Origin: CAVVVS01 sp963751355
Lineage (GTDB): Bacteria; Bacteroidota; Ignavibacteria; Ignavibacteriales; Ignavibacteriaceae
NCBI GenBank assembly: GCA_963751355.1
Contig: CAVVVS010000102.1
Coordinates: forward strand, 3,214 to 67,213
Length of the DNA: 64,000 bases
Direction of reading: 5' to 3'
Under the pieces are notes generated by a model, which saw only the letters and a program-made list of their open reading frames with translations, had not been told where the DNA came from and made no database searches. A program made the position numbers and the translations under genes. Shown here in pieces: positions 10,508-20,342 of the stretch. How positions within the stretch are numbered: position 1 is the stretch's first letter; every line of letters begins with the position of its first letter.

Positions 10508-13411
10508 TTGAAACACCTAAATAAATTTTACTTTGTTTTTTTCTTGATTTTACAAGGATTTCAACCTTTATTCGCTCAATTTCAATATCATGAAAATTAC
10601 ACCACCGGAAATGGATTAATTCAGAATACTGTTCGAGCAATTATTCAGGATCAGAGGGATCGGTTATGGATTGGAACCGCCGAGGGATTGAGTATATATG
10701 ACGGAACGGGATTCACAAATTATCCCCCAACAGATAAATTAGTGAATCCTGTAATAAATTGTTTTTATAAAGTGGGAAAAGATACCGTTCTTGCAGGGAC
10801 AAACGGAGCGGGCATTTTAATATTTAAATACAGAAAATATTCAACCGACCGAGTGGCAGGAATTAAAAAAGATAAGAAATATTTGAGTAACAATGCAGTG
10901 AATGTAATGTTTAAAGACAGTAAAGATCGTTTCTGGATATGTACAGATTCAGGTGTGACCCGATGGAATAGCATGAAAGTATTAACCAGAAAAATACCCT
11001 TTAAACAGGAAGTAAAATTTTATGGTGAAAACGAGGGGTTACTGGGAACCTCGGTTTACTGTGTCGTAGAAGATAATGATGGCAGTATATGGTTTGGTAC
11101 CAATAGAGGATTAACAATATATAAAAATGATAAATTTTCCCATCACATAATAAATACGAGGTTTCCAGATCTATCTATTAATGATTTATGCATTGATAAA
11201 AACAATGGAATATGGATAGGTACGGTTAAAGGATTATATTATTATCATGACGGAGAATATATTAATATGTCAAAAACTTCGAACAACCTTGTAAATAACG
11301 TGAGAACAATAATGCAGGATTCACAAGGCAAGATATGGATTGGAACCAGCAATGGATTATTTCAATATGATAATAAAGAATTTCATAAGTTTAATTTTGG
11401 ATCTCAATATGGTTCAAAGGTGATAATATCTATTTATGAAGATAACGAAGGGAATATTTGGGCAGGTACCATTCATGGTGTTTATAAAATTTTGAACACT
11501 AATTTTAAGTGGATTAGAGATAATAATAGTTTGAGATACATATATACTATTAAACAAGACAGAAATTCAAATATATGGATAGCCAGTTCAACCGGTTTAT
11601 TCCATGTTGTTAATGGAAATTTAATACTGCCGGATTTTATTAAAAAAATTGATACACGTAAAATTATGTCACTTTATTTTGACAAATATAACCGGATCTG
11701 GTTGGGAACGGATAAAGGATTATATTCTATTAAAAATAATTTTATTCGTCATTATACAGTTAACAACGGATTAAAAGATAATTCGGTTATTGCACTGACC
11801 GGCGACAAAAACGGTGTCTTATGGATTGGTACTAACAAAGGTATATCATATATTAAATTAAATTTAGGAATCAGCAGTAAAGCTTTTTCGGTTTACAAAC
11901 TTATTCAAAAACAATTACCTAAAAAACAAGCCCGTTCCATACTAGTTGATAAAAATAATAATATTTGGGTAGGTTATTTATATGATGGATTATATGAAGT
12001 CAAAGGGAATAAAGTAATTAATTTTAATCGAAAAGATAAATTACCGGAAAGCAATATAAGGTATCTTTTTCAGGACAATTCTGGAAGAATTTGGATAGCC
12101 ACCAGATACAGGGGTGTTTATATTTATTCGAATAATAGATTTAATAATTTACGAAGTCAAGACGGACTAGGAAGCGATTGGACATCTGTTATAGCTGAAG
12201 ATAATGACAATAATTTTTGGTTTGGAACAGCAAGAGGAATAACTAGGTTTGATGGAAAACATTGGAGAACCTTCAATCAAAATGACGGAGCAGTATCGGG
12301 AGAAGTTACCGCAGCTACTATAAGTCCAAATAATGAAGTATGGTTCGGTTCGTTTAACGGAGTTTTAAGCTATACTAATACTCATCGAAGGTCGATAATT
12401 ACTGAACCTGCTGTTTATATCAAAAGGGTAGAAGTTAACGGGGACTATAATAAGATTTTGCAGTCAACGACTTTTCCCCATTTTATGAACAATATTTCAA
12501 TTACATACTCAGGTATTTGGTTTAAAAATGAATCGGAAATATCTTATGTATACAAGCTCACCCATATTGATGATACCTGGTCAAATCCGGTAAAAAATAA
12601 TGAAATTCATTATCAAAACTTATCTCCCGGAAAATATACATTTGAAGTTGCGGCTAAAAATTCTGAAGGCACATGGTCAAATGTACCAGCACATATCTCT
12701 TTTATAATTGAATCGCCATTTTGGATGGAATGGTGGTTTCAAATAATAGCATTATTATCATTATCCGCTGTAATTTATATAATTTATAATTATAAAATAA
12801 GGCAGGTATTGAAAGTAGAAAGACTGAGGACGAAAATTGCGAGTGATTTACATGATGATGTGGGCACAACATTATCCAGGATTTCATTGATATCCCAATT
12901 GATTAAAGAAAATATTGAACCTGAAAAAGTAAAAGAAAATCTTAATGAAATAGGCAAATTATGTAGGGAAGCACTTAATACGATGAGCGACATTGTCTGG
13001 TCTATGGATTCAAGAAATGATAGTATGGAAAGCATGATCAACCGAATCAAAGATTCCGCTTCAGCTATTTTACTGCCGCTGGATATAAATTATTCGTTTA
13101 ATCATTCGGGATTAGAAGTAAAGAAAAACCTAAACGCTGATTTACGTAAGAATATTTATTTAATTGCTAAGGAAGCACTAAATAATGTTATAAAACATTC
13201 GGATGCTTCCGAAGTAAAAATTGATATTAAAAATAACGATGGAATTTTTGAAATGATTATTTGGGATAATGGCGCCTGGGAAAATAAAAATTACAGATTA
13301 ACGGGACATGGAATTAGAAATATGAAAATGAGGGCTGAGGAAATCGATGGGGACATTGAAATAAATAATATTTCGGGGACTCAAATTATTTTTATTAGGA
13401 AAAACATTTAG
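10508..13411 (+). CDS. Sensor histidine kinase with periplasmic two-component-regulator propeller
   Basis: 967 residues, membrane sensor kinase. Signal peptide (ending LFAQ), then about 14 regulator-propeller repeats with the pattern (D/N)..(I/L)W(I/F)GT..G(L/I) (for example RLWIGTAEGL, SIWFGTNRGL, KIWIGTSNGL), enough for two seven-bladed propellers, then a Y_Y_Y domain (about 650-735), one membrane helix (about 743-763) and a cytoplasmic HisKA_3/HATPase kinase. The phospho-acceptor is probably His782 in DLHDDVG; the ATP-binding lid shows DNG and GHGIRNM. The layout is like hybrid HTCS sensors but lacks the fused receiver and HTH, which lie in the separate gene at 13595. The start is a TTG because the signal peptide begins there. 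Ligand unknown; adjacency to the envelope cluster suggests it regulates or senses that cluster. Confidence 0.9.
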   Translation: MKHLNKFYFVFFLILQGFQPLFAQFQYHENYTTGNGLIQNTVRAIIQDQRDRLWIGTAEGLSIYDGTGFTNYPPTDKLVNPVINCFYKVGKDTVLAGTNGAGILIFKYRKYSTDRVAGIKKDKKYLSNNAVNVMFKDSKDRFWICTDSGVTRWNSMKVLTRKIPFKQEVKFYGENEGLLGTSVYCVVEDNDGSIWFGTNRGLTIYKNDKFSHHIINTRFPDLSINDLCIDKNNGIWIGTVKGLYYYHDGEYINMSKTSNNLVNNVRTIMQDSQGKIWIGTSNGLFQYDNKEFHKFNFGSQYGSKVIISIYEDNEGNIWAGTIHGVYKILNTNFKWIRDNNSLRYIYTIKQDRNSNIWIASSTGLFHVVNGNLILPDFIKKIDTRKIMSLYFDKYNRIWLGTDKGLYSIKNNFIRHYTVNNGLKDNSVIALTGDKNGVLWIGTNKGISYIKLNLGISSKAFSVYKLIQKQLPKKQARSILVDKNNNIWVGYLYDGLYEVKGNKVINFNRKDKLPESNIRYLFQDNSGRIWIATRYRGVYIYSNNRFNNLRSQDGLGSDWTSVIAEDNDNNFWFGTARGITRFDGKHWRTFNQNDGAVSGEVTAATISPNNEVWFGSFNGVLSYTNTHRRSIITEPAVYIKRVEVNGDYNKILQSTTFPHFMNNISITYSGIWFKNESEISYVYKLTHIDDTWSNPVKNNEIHYQNLSPGKYTFEVAAKNSEGTWSNVPAHISFIIESPFWMEWWFQIIALLSLSAVIYIIYNYKIRQVLKVERLRTKIASDLHDDVGTTLSRISLISQLIKENIEPEKVKENLNEIGKLCREALNTMSDIVWSMDSRNDSMESMINRIKDSASAILLPLDINYSFNHSGLEVKKNLNADLRKNIYLIAKEALNNVIKHSDASEVKIDIKNNDGIFEMIIWDNGAWENKNYRLTGHGIRNMKMRAEEIDGDIEINNISGTQIIFIRKNI

Positions 13412-13594
13412 AGAGTTCAAGTTCAAGTCTGTCCGACGAATCATTGTTTCCCTGAGGAAAAAACGGGTTTGCATTTAAGCCTACTCGAAAGTTTTCGGAG
13501 GAAGCCTGGATCGAGTTTAAATACAGGTTTGAGCAGTTTGCAGGGAGAGAAATAAATTAGAGTAAATAAATTAATTTAAATAATAAGCAGTTAA
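13412..13594. other. Intergenic region with imperfect inverted repeat between kinase and regulator genes
   Basis: This 183-bp gap is more GC-rich than its neighbours. It contains an imperfect inverted repeat: the arm around 13470-13492 (TTTGCATTTAA...CTCGA) is largely complementary to the arm around 13510-13530 (TCGAGTTTAAATACAGG), with a small internal CGAAA/TTTCG hairpin between them. It has no U-tract, so it is not a classical terminator. It may be a structured 5' leader of the response regulator mRNA, an RNA-processing site or a dispersed repeat. No ORF is supported. Confidence 0.4.
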
Positions 13595-14221
13595 ATGATA
13601 AACATAGCAATAGTTGAAGATGATGCGTTGTATAGGGAAGGTATACAAAAATATATTATTGCGCAGCCGAATTTTAACTGCGAAACAGCTATGGGTTCGG
13701 TAGAGGAACTGTTGAAATCATTAAGTACGGATAATCTAATAGATATTATTTTAATGGACATCGGTTTACCGGGGATCTCGGGGTCAAGTGGTGTGAAACT
13801 TATTAAGGACAGATTCCCAAAAATTGAGATAATTATGTTAACGGTTTATTCTATCCCTGAAAAAATATTTGATTCGTTGCGAAATGGTGCGGTGGGGTAC
13901 CTTCTTAAAGATACTCCTCTGGATGAACTTAAAAAAACCATCGAAGCAGTTTACAATGGAGGTTCTTTTATGTCTCCCGAAATTGCCAGGAAAGTAATCA
14001 ATAGTTTTAATAACAACAGTATTGGAACAGATATTAAACTAACCGCAAAAGAGAAAGAAGTAGTGGGGTGTCTTGAAGAAGGTATGAGTTATCGAACGAT
14101 AGGAGAGAAACTTCAAATATCAGTGGATACAGTTAGATTCCATATCAAAAATATTTATAGAAAACTCCATGTTAATTGTAAAACTGATTTGATTAAAAAA
14201 TCAATGAGAGGAGAAATTTAA
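13595..14221 (+). CDS. NarL/FixJ-family response regulator
   Basis: 208 residues. N-terminal receiver domain with the acidic pair at Glu8-Asp9-Asp10, the phospho-acceptor Asp55 in LMDIGLPG, the conserved Thr in MLTVYS and the Lys in LLKDTP. The C-terminal part (about 140-205) is a LuxR-type helix-turn-helix (LTAKEKEVVGCLEEG, SVDTVRFHIKNIYRKL). It lies 183 bp downstream of the propeller sensor kinase and is its probable cognate DNA-binding partner. Targets cannot be read from the sequence; the upstream envelope gene cluster is the natural candidate. Confidence 0.93.
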   Translation: MINIAIVEDDALYREGIQKYIIAQPNFNCETAMGSVEELLKSLSTDNLIDIILMDIGLPGISGSSGVKLIKDRFPKIEIIMLTVYSIPEKIFDSLRNGAVGYLLKDTPLDELKKTIEAVYNGGSFMSPEIARKVINSFNNNSIGTDIKLTAKEKEVVGCLEEGMSYRTIGEKLQISVDTVRFHIKNIYRKLHVNCKTDLIKKSMRGEI

Positions 14222-14451
14222 AGTAACCAATCCTGTTCTTCTGAGTTACTATAATTATAAAGTATAACAAATTCATGTAAGTTGATTATAAATATTTTCT
14301 ACATAAAAATTTATAGGTACTTTATAATTTATTCATATGATAATCTGTGTTTATTATTAAAATATTTTTATATTAATATAAACTATTCCTAGAAAATCAG
14401 ATTCTCATTAATACCAAAACAATTTATTGAAATAATAAATATTAAAATATT

Positions 14452-16299
14452 ATGAATAAAGAATTATTAGAGCTTAGCGACGTTACCGTTCGCTTTGCCG
14501 GAGATTCCGGTGATGGAATGCAGCTTACAGGGACCCAATTTACAAATACTACTGCATTAGTCGGAAATGATCTTAGTACCTTTCCTGATTTCCCGGCTGA
14601 AATTCGTGCACCCGCAGGGACAACTTACGGGGTTAGCGGTTTTCAATTACATTTTAGCAGCAGCGATATCCACACACCAGGAGATGCGCCAGATGTTCTT
14701 GTGGCAATGAATCCTGCTGCCTTAAAAACAAATTTATCTAACTTAAAACCGGATGCAACAATAATTGTAAATACAAATTCTTTTGATGCCAGGAATTTAA
14801 AATTAGCAGGATACGAAAATTCACCTTTGGAAAACGGAATATTGGAAGGGTATAATGTTGTTGAAGTTCCGTTATCAGATTTAACTTCAACAGCGCTGCA
14901 AGAAAGCGGATTGAGCCCGAAAGAAATAGCAAGGTGTAAAAACTTTTTTGCTCTGGGTATGATGTATTGGCTTTACAGTCGTCCTGTTGAACCAACTATA
15001 ATGTGGATTCATAATAAATTTAAAGATAATCCGGCAATTGCTTCCGCAAATGAAAAGGTTTTAAAGACAGGTTATTACTTTGGAGAAACAACCGAACTTT
15101 TTACTACAAGGTATCGTGTTGAACCTGCGGATCTTCCAAAGGGTAAATACAGAAGTATTTCGGGTAATGAAGCATTGGCATTAGGATTCGTAACCGCATC
15201 AGTTAAAACCGGATTGCCGCTTTTTTTGGGATCATATCCCATTACGCCTGCCTCAGATATTCTGCACATATTAAGCCGGCATAAAAATTTCGATGTGAGA
15301 ACATTTCAAGCCGAAGATGAAATTGCAGCCGTCACCGCAGCTATAGGAGCAGCTTTTTCCGGTGCACTGGCAATTACAACTACTAGCGGTCCGGGGGTTG
15401 CATTAAAAACTGAGGCTATTGGATTGGCGGTTATGACCGAACTGCCGTTAGTAATAATTGATGTGCAGCGGGGCGGTCCGAGTACGGGTTTACCAACTAA
15501 GACAGAACAATCGGATTTGTTTCAAGCCATTTATGGAAGAAACGGTGAAGCACCAGTGGTTGTGGTAGCACCTTCCACTCCGGCGGACTGTTTTGATATG
15601 GCATTGGAAGCATCCAGGATAGCAACTAAATATATGGTCCCCGTTATGTATTTATCGGATGGTTATCTTGCCAACGGAGCGGAACCATGGAAAATCCCGG
15701 ATCCTGATATAATTCCGGAGATGAAGGTTAACTATAGAACGGAAAAGGAAGGATTTTATCCGTATGAACGAGATAAAAATCTTATACGTCCCTGGGCAAT
15801 TCCCGGAACCCCCGGATTAGAACATAGGATTGGAGGTTTAGAGAAATCCAATATTACAGGTGATGTTAGCTATGATCCTAAAAATCATGAATATATGGTT
15901 CAACTTAGAGCTCAAAAAGTTAAAAATATTGAAAATGATATTCCACTGTTGGAAGTTGAAGGAGATCAGGATGCCGAACTATTGGTAATCGGTTGGGGTG
16001 GAACTGACGGTTCGATCACTGAAGCAGTGAACAGAGCAAGAAACAAAGGTATAAAAGTTGCAAAAGCTCATTTCAAATATTTAAATCCCTTTCCAAAAAA
16101 TACCGGTGAAGTTTTAATGAGATACGGAAAAATTCTTTGTCCAGAATTAAATACGGGGCAATTGACAAAAATACTTCAAAGTAATTTTTTAATTGAAATT
16201 GAAGCGTTTACAAAAATTCAAGGTTTACCCTTTAAAACTTCGGAGATAGAACATAAAATCGAATCGATGATTGGAGGTAACAGTAATGAGAGAAACTAG
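14452..16299 (+). CDS. korA: 2-oxoacid:ferredoxin oxidoreductase, fused gamma-alpha subunit
   Basis: 615 residues. It is the KorA/OorA-type fusion: a gamma-like domain first (about residues 1-190, VRFAGDSGDGMQLTG, FPAEIRAPAGT) and then the alpha (pyrimidine-binding) domain (from about 235, SGNEALALG, GSYPITPASDI, TSGPGVALKTEA) and domain II at the C-terminus. With KorB it oxidatively decarboxylates a 2-oxoacid, most likely 2-oxoglutarate, with CoA and TPP and passes electrons to ferredoxin. Substrate is assigned only from subunit architecture; pyruvate or branched-chain 2-oxoacids cannot be excluded. The gene overlaps korB by 14 bp. The cytoplasmic 2Fe-2S/4Fe-4S partner is presumably a separate ferredoxin such as the one at 27989. 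Confidence 0.9.
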   Translation: MNKELLELSDVTVRFAGDSGDGMQLTGTQFTNTTALVGNDLSTFPDFPAEIRAPAGTTYGVSGFQLHFSSSDIHTPGDAPDVLVAMNPAALKTNLSNLKPDATIIVNTNSFDARNLKLAGYENSPLENGILEGYNVVEVPLSDLTSTALQESGLSPKEIARCKNFFALGMMYWLYSRPVEPTIMWIHNKFKDNPAIASANEKVLKTGYYFGETTELFTTRYRVEPADLPKGKYRSISGNEALALGFVTASVKTGLPLFLGSYPITPASDILHILSRHKNFDVRTFQAEDEIAAVTAAIGAAFSGALAITTTSGPGVALKTEAIGLAVMTELPLVIIDVQRGGPSTGLPTKTEQSDLFQAIYGRNGEAPVVVVAPSTPADCFDMALEASRIATKYMVPVMYLSDGYLANGAEPWKIPDPDIIPEMKVNYRTEKEGFYPYERDKNLIRPWAIPGTPGLEHRIGGLEKSNITGDVSYDPKNHEYMVQLRAQKVKNIENDIPLLEVEGDQDAELLVIGWGGTDGSITEAVNRARNKGIKVAKAHFKYLNPFPKNTGEVLMRYGKILCPELNTGQLTKILQSNFLIEIEAFTKIQGLPFKTSEIEHKIESMIGGNSNERN

Positions 16300-17332
16300 T
16301 ATAAAAAACACTGATAAAAATGAGATAAAATATAATTCAAAAGATTTTGCATCATCACAGGATGTTCGTTGGTGCCCCGGTTGCGGCGATTATTCGATTT
16401 TAGCGCAGATGCAGAGATCAGCACCGTTTTTTGGAGAGAAAAAAGAAAATTTTGTATGGATTTCCGGCATCGGCTGTGCCGCACGTTTTCCGTATTATAT
16501 GGAAACATATGGCATGCATGGAATTCACGGAAGAGCTGCAGCAATTGCGAGCGGTGTTAAAATTAATCGTCCGGATTTAACCGTTTGGGTAGCTAGCGGT
16601 GACGGTGATCTATTAAGTATCGGAGGTAATCATTTTATTCATGCATGCAGAAGAAACGTAGGAATAAAAATATTACTTTTTAATAACCGTATTTACGGAT
16701 TAACCAAAGGGCAATATTCACCTACTTCCGAAAAGGGCAAGGTAACTAAAAGTACTCCGTACGGCAGCATCGATTTTCCATTTAATCCCGTTGGGCTTGC
16801 AGTCGGTGCGGATGCTACCTTTATTGCGAGATCTCTGGATAGAGATCCAAAACATCTTCAATCAATGATGAAGAGAGCGCAGGAACATGCCGGAACGGCA
16901 TTTATAGAGGTATTTCAAAATTGCAATATTTTTAACGACGGAGCGTATTCTTTATTTACAGATAAAGAAACTAAAGCCGATAATGTTATAGTACTAGAGC
17001 ATGGTAAGCCGATGTTGTTCGGAAAAAATAATGACAAGGGGATAAAATTAAATGGTTTGTCTCCGGAAATTGTCAGCATCGCAGACGGTAGATTTTCGAT
17101 AAACGATTTATGGGTACATGATGAATTTGACGAAAACATGACCCGTGCACATATACTTTCACAATTTTCGGAAAATGAAAAACTTCCTTTACCCATCGGA
17201 ATATTTCGTCAAGTTAATAAATCGACTTATGAAAATGATTTTCATGAACAAATAAGGGATGTGAAAAGGCAAAAGGGTAATGGTGATTTGAGAAAATTAT
17301 TATTCAGCGGGAATATGTGGGATGTTAATTAA
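16286..17332 (+). CDS. korB: 2-oxoacid:ferredoxin oxidoreductase, beta (TPP-binding) subunit
   Basis: 348 residues. Conserved WCPGCGDY near the N-terminus supplies iron-sulfur/TPP-region cysteines, and the TPP-Mg motif is visible as SGDGDLLSIGGNH followed by LFNNRIYGLTKGQYSPTS. The start is set at ATG 16286 because a strong GGAGG lies 8 bp upstream (16273-16277), within the end of korA; a more upstream TTG in frame has no such support. The two genes overlap by 14 bp and are translationally coupled. A likely terminator follows at 17393. The C-terminal extension (about residues 290-348) is normal for the KorB family. Confidence 0.92.
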   Translation: MRETSIKNTDKNEIKYNSKDFASSQDVRWCPGCGDYSILAQMQRSAPFFGEKKENFVWISGIGCAARFPYYMETYGMHGIHGRAAAIASGVKINRPDLTVWVASGDGDLLSIGGNHFIHACRRNVGIKILLFNNRIYGLTKGQYSPTSEKGKVTKSTPYGSIDFPFNPVGLAVGADATFIARSLDRDPKHLQSMMKRAQEHAGTAFIEVFQNCNIFNDGAYSLFTDKETKADNVIVLEHGKPMLFGKNNDKGIKLNGLSPEIVSIADGRFSINDLWVHDEFDENMTRAHILSQFSENEKLPLPIGIFRQVNKSTYENDFHEQIRDVKRQKGNGDLRKLLFSGNMWDVN

Positions 17333-17392
17333 TCCTTCATTTCTCATTGAAAAAACATTTTTTTTTCATAACTTTAATACTTAAGATTTTTC

Positions 17393-17424
17393 CGGGCTTG
17401 CAATAACGTGCCCGTTTTCATTTA
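17393..17424 (+). terminator. Probable intrinsic terminator of korAB
   Basis: Stem CGGGC (17393-17397) pairs with GCCCG (17410-17414) around a 12-base loop that can pair further (GC with GT/CG), followed by TTTTCATTT. It sits about 60 bp after the korB stop and just before the start of the phosphoesterase gene. The T-tract is interrupted, so strength is uncertain. Confidence 0.5.
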
Positions 17425-17439
17425 CTTTTGATTAAAGAT

Positions 17440-18429
17440 ATGATTGATTTTCTCAAGCTAAAAGATATTATTCAAAACAATAATTCATTCCTATTAACCA
17501 CCCATGTAAATCCCGATGCGGATGCTATTGGTTCGGAAATTGCATTTTATTTTTTATTAAAAGGGCTTAATAAAAAAGTATATATAGTAAACCATAATTC
17601 CACACCTTACAATTTAGAATTTTTGGATCCTGATAAAGTGATTGAAAAATATGTCCCGGAAAAGCATGACAATCTTTTTAGTTCCGTTGATGTATTGGTT
17701 GCATTAGATTTTAACCGTTCGGATAGAATGGTTAGAATGGCAAGTTCATTTAAGAATTCGTCCAAATTAAAAATATGTATAGATCATCATCAGGAACCGG
17801 AAAAATTTGTAGACCATTTCTTTATTGATACTGTTTACAGTGCAACCGGGCATGTTATTTATGACCTGATAAAGAAATCCGGAATTGTTAAATTAAATCA
17901 TGACATAGCATATCCAATTTATGCAGCAATAATGACAGACACGGGTTCGTTTCGGTTTGAACGTACCACACCCGAAATACACCATATAGCTGCGGAATTA
18001 ATTAGCCTGAACATTGTTCCGGGCGAAGTATTCGATAAAATTTATGATCAAAGCCGGTTCAGTAAAATAAGGTTAATGGGAAAAGCTCTTGATTCGATGC
18101 AATTGTACGGGGATGCTCAACAAATAGCATTCATGTTGTTAAAAAAAAATATTTTCAGAGAATTAGGCGCTCTTGAATCTGATACCGATGGTTTTGTAAA
18201 TTTTACACTTTCAGTTGAAGGTGTAAAAATAGGGTTAATGTTCATAGAATTAGCAGAGGGATTTAAGGTAAGTTTTAGATCAAAGGAAGATATACCTGTA
18301 AATCTACTTGCTGGAGAATTTGGGGGCGGGGGACACACAAATGCCGCAGGTGCAAGAATCTTTAATGGAAATCTTGATCAATATTTACCAAAAGTGTTAA
18401 AAGCAGCGGAAAAATATTTAGTTAAGTAA
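17440..18429 (+). CDS. DHH/DHHA1 phosphoesterase, NrnA-like (nanoRNase / pAp phosphatase)
   Basis: 329 residues. DHH-family motifs are intact: HVNPDADAIGSE (motif I), a DFNRSDRM segment, DHH in CIDHHQEP (motif III), and the DHHA1 substrate-binding GGGGHTNAAGA near the C-terminus. Family members hydrolyse short oligoribonucleotides, 3'-phosphoadenosine 5'-phosphate or cyclic di-AMP intermediates (pApA) in the cytoplasm; which one cannot be told from the sequence. I start it at ATG 17440 rather than the TTG 12 bp upstream because the ATG gives the usual family N-terminus. It ends 15 bp before the aminopeptidase gene. Confidence 0.85.
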   Translation: MIDFLKLKDIIQNNNSFLLTTHVNPDADAIGSEIAFYFLLKGLNKKVYIVNHNSTPYNLEFLDPDKVIEKYVPEKHDNLFSSVDVLVALDFNRSDRMVRMASSFKNSSKLKICIDHHQEPEKFVDHFFIDTVYSATGHVIYDLIKKSGIVKLNHDIAYPIYAAIMTDTGSFRFERTTPEIHHIAAELISLNIVPGEVFDKIYDQSRFSKIRLMGKALDSMQLYGDAQQIAFMLLKKNIFRELGALESDTDGFVNFTLSVEGVKIGLMFIELAEGFKVSFRSKEDIPVNLLAGEFGGGGHTNAAGARIFNGNLDQYLPKVLKAAEKYLVK

Positions 18430-18444
18430 TAAAAGGGAATTTGT

Positions 18445-19950
18445 ATGTTTAACTTAAAAATCAAAGCAGGCTATAAAAAAATAATTTATGCTCCATTATC
18501 AATTAATTTAAAATATTTAGTTGATGAAAAAAAACTCGAACAGAGTCTTATTAATTTGATAAAAGTTTCCAATCTAAAATTATCAGAATTACAAAAGAAA
18601 AATTTCCTTTCTAAAGATGGAACTGAAATTAGGATTCCTAAGTCAGACGGTAAGCCGGACGAAATGATAATAAGTAAAGTTAAAATAGATGATAGCTTTT
18701 CTTCAGATTTTTTTAGAAATCATCTTGCCGGAATTATCCCCACACTTTATAAAGAAGAAATTAGACATCTTCATATTTTCATTCCCAAATACGAATCATT
18801 TAAAAAATACTTCGGGAGCGAAGAATACTATTATCAAACATTCGTTGAAGGTGTAATCTTCGGTAATTATTCGTTTGATCATTATAAACACAGTAAAGCA
18901 TCTGTAAAAAATTTAAATATCGTTTTTTACGCAGATAATAAAAAACTTTTAAAATCATCGTTAAACACGGCGCAAATTCTGATGGAAGGTGTAAATTTTA
19001 CAAAAGATTTACAAAATGAACCATCGATTACTCTGACACCTGTTGAAATGGCAAAACGAATTAAATCCGGTTTAAGTAAAGTAGGTGTTAAAATTACGGT
19101 ATTTGATGAAAAGGAAATTAAAAGACGCAAAATGGGCGGGTTGATGTCGGTGGGTATGGGAAGCGATAATCCGCCGCGAATGATAATCATGCAATATAAG
19201 GGAACACCCGGAAATAAAAAGAAAACAAAAACAATTGCTTTGATTGGTAAAGGAGTGACCTTTGATTCTGGGGGAATTTCAATAAAACCAGCGCAAAATA
19301 TGGGAGAAATGAAAGCCGATATGTCGGGTGCAGCAACCGTAGCCGGGACAATCTTAGCTGCTGCAAAAGCAAAACTTCCGGTCAACATTTTAGGAGTTAT
19401 ACCCAGTGCGGAAAATATGGTATCGGGGAATTCTTATCGCCCCGGTGATATTATTATAACGGCATCCGGAAAAAGTATTGAAGTAGATAATACCGATGCC
19501 GAAGGAAGGATAATACTCGCTGATGCGCTTGATTATACCTCAAAGGCAAAACCAGATATTATGATTGACCTTGCAACATTAACCGGGGCATGTGTAGTTG
19601 CTCTGGGTGAATTTGCAGCAGGTTTGTTCACTAAAAACGATGAATTAGCTGATAATCTTTACAAGTATGGAATGAAAACATACGACAGGGTTTGGAGATT
19701 ACCTCTGTGGGATGATTACAATTCATTAATTAAAAGTGATGTTGCCGATGTAAAAAATATCGGAGGACGATGGGGTGGTGCAATAACTGCAGCAAAATTT
19801 CTTGAGCATTTTGTGGATAAAAAAATTCCATGGGCTCATATAGATATCGCTGGTCCTGCAATGATAAACAATCTGAATAATTACAGTAAGAAGTTTATGA
19901 CAGGCTTTGGTGTAAGATTATTATTTGAGTATTTGAAAAATGTTAAATAA
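18445..19950 (+). CDS. pepA: Leucyl aminopeptidase, M17 family
   Basis: 501 residues, normal for the family. The N-terminal non-catalytic domain is divergent; the catalytic domain is typical: IGKGVTFDSGGISIKP, MKADMSGAATVAG and the signature NTDAEGRIILADAL, which supply the two-zinc ligands and the catalytic Lys and Arg. Cytoplasmic hexameric exopeptidase removing N-terminal residues in protein turnover. RBS-like AAAGGG lies 8 bp before the ATG. The gene is probably co-transcribed with the preceding DHH phosphoesterase. Confidence 0.93.
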   Translation: MFNLKIKAGYKKIIYAPLSINLKYLVDEKKLEQSLINLIKVSNLKLSELQKKNFLSKDGTEIRIPKSDGKPDEMIISKVKIDDSFSSDFFRNHLAGIIPTLYKEEIRHLHIFIPKYESFKKYFGSEEYYYQTFVEGVIFGNYSFDHYKHSKASVKNLNIVFYADNKKLLKSSLNTAQILMEGVNFTKDLQNEPSITLTPVEMAKRIKSGLSKVGVKITVFDEKEIKRRKMGGLMSVGMGSDNPPRMIIMQYKGTPGNKKKTKTIALIGKGVTFDSGGISIKPAQNMGEMKADMSGAATVAGTILAAAKAKLPVNILGVIPSAENMVSGNSYRPGDIIITASGKSIEVDNTDAEGRIILADALDYTSKAKPDIMIDLATLTGACVVALGEFAAGLFTKNDELADNLYKYGMKTYDRVWRLPLWDDYNSLIKSDVADVKNIGGRWGGAITAAKFLEHFVDKKIPWAHIDIAGPAMINNLNNYSKKFMTGFGVRLLFEYLKNVK

Positions 19951-20342
19951 TAGTCATTGTAAAGGGATAAAAAATTATAATATTTATTTAGGGATAGTAA
20001 TTTATTTGGAAAAATATCCGAAGTAGTAAATAGTGGATTTGTTGTACCGGGGAAAAAATGAGAAAAGAAATTCTATAGCTGAATTTCATTTAACGCCCTC
20101 CAAATTCACAAAAAAAGTGTTATGGGTGATTACTACATTTGGTAGATTCAAACTCACTCATTATTTGATTTATATTTCAAGTATCTTGAATAAAGTCTCA
20201 TTTAATCAACTACAAATTTGCCGCCGATCAAATCGTGGTTCTGAAATACTGTTTTTAAATCAATAATTATTAAGGCAGAAATAATAGCAGAAGGGGAGTC
20301 GATATAGTATGATAATAATGTTGTATAAACAATTAAGGACCC
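19951..20342. other. Intergenic region, no supported gene
   Basis: 392 bp of AT-rich sequence between the aminopeptidase and methyltransferase genes. An open frame of 77 codons (20033-20266, GTG start) has no RBS and unremarkable composition, so I do not call it. No terminator hairpin or clear promoter was seen. Confidence 0.5.

Noticed and set aside
20033..20266. 77-codon open frame between pepA and the methyltransferase gene
   Set aside because: GTG start without RBS and no recognisable features; composition looks like random AT-rich sequence.
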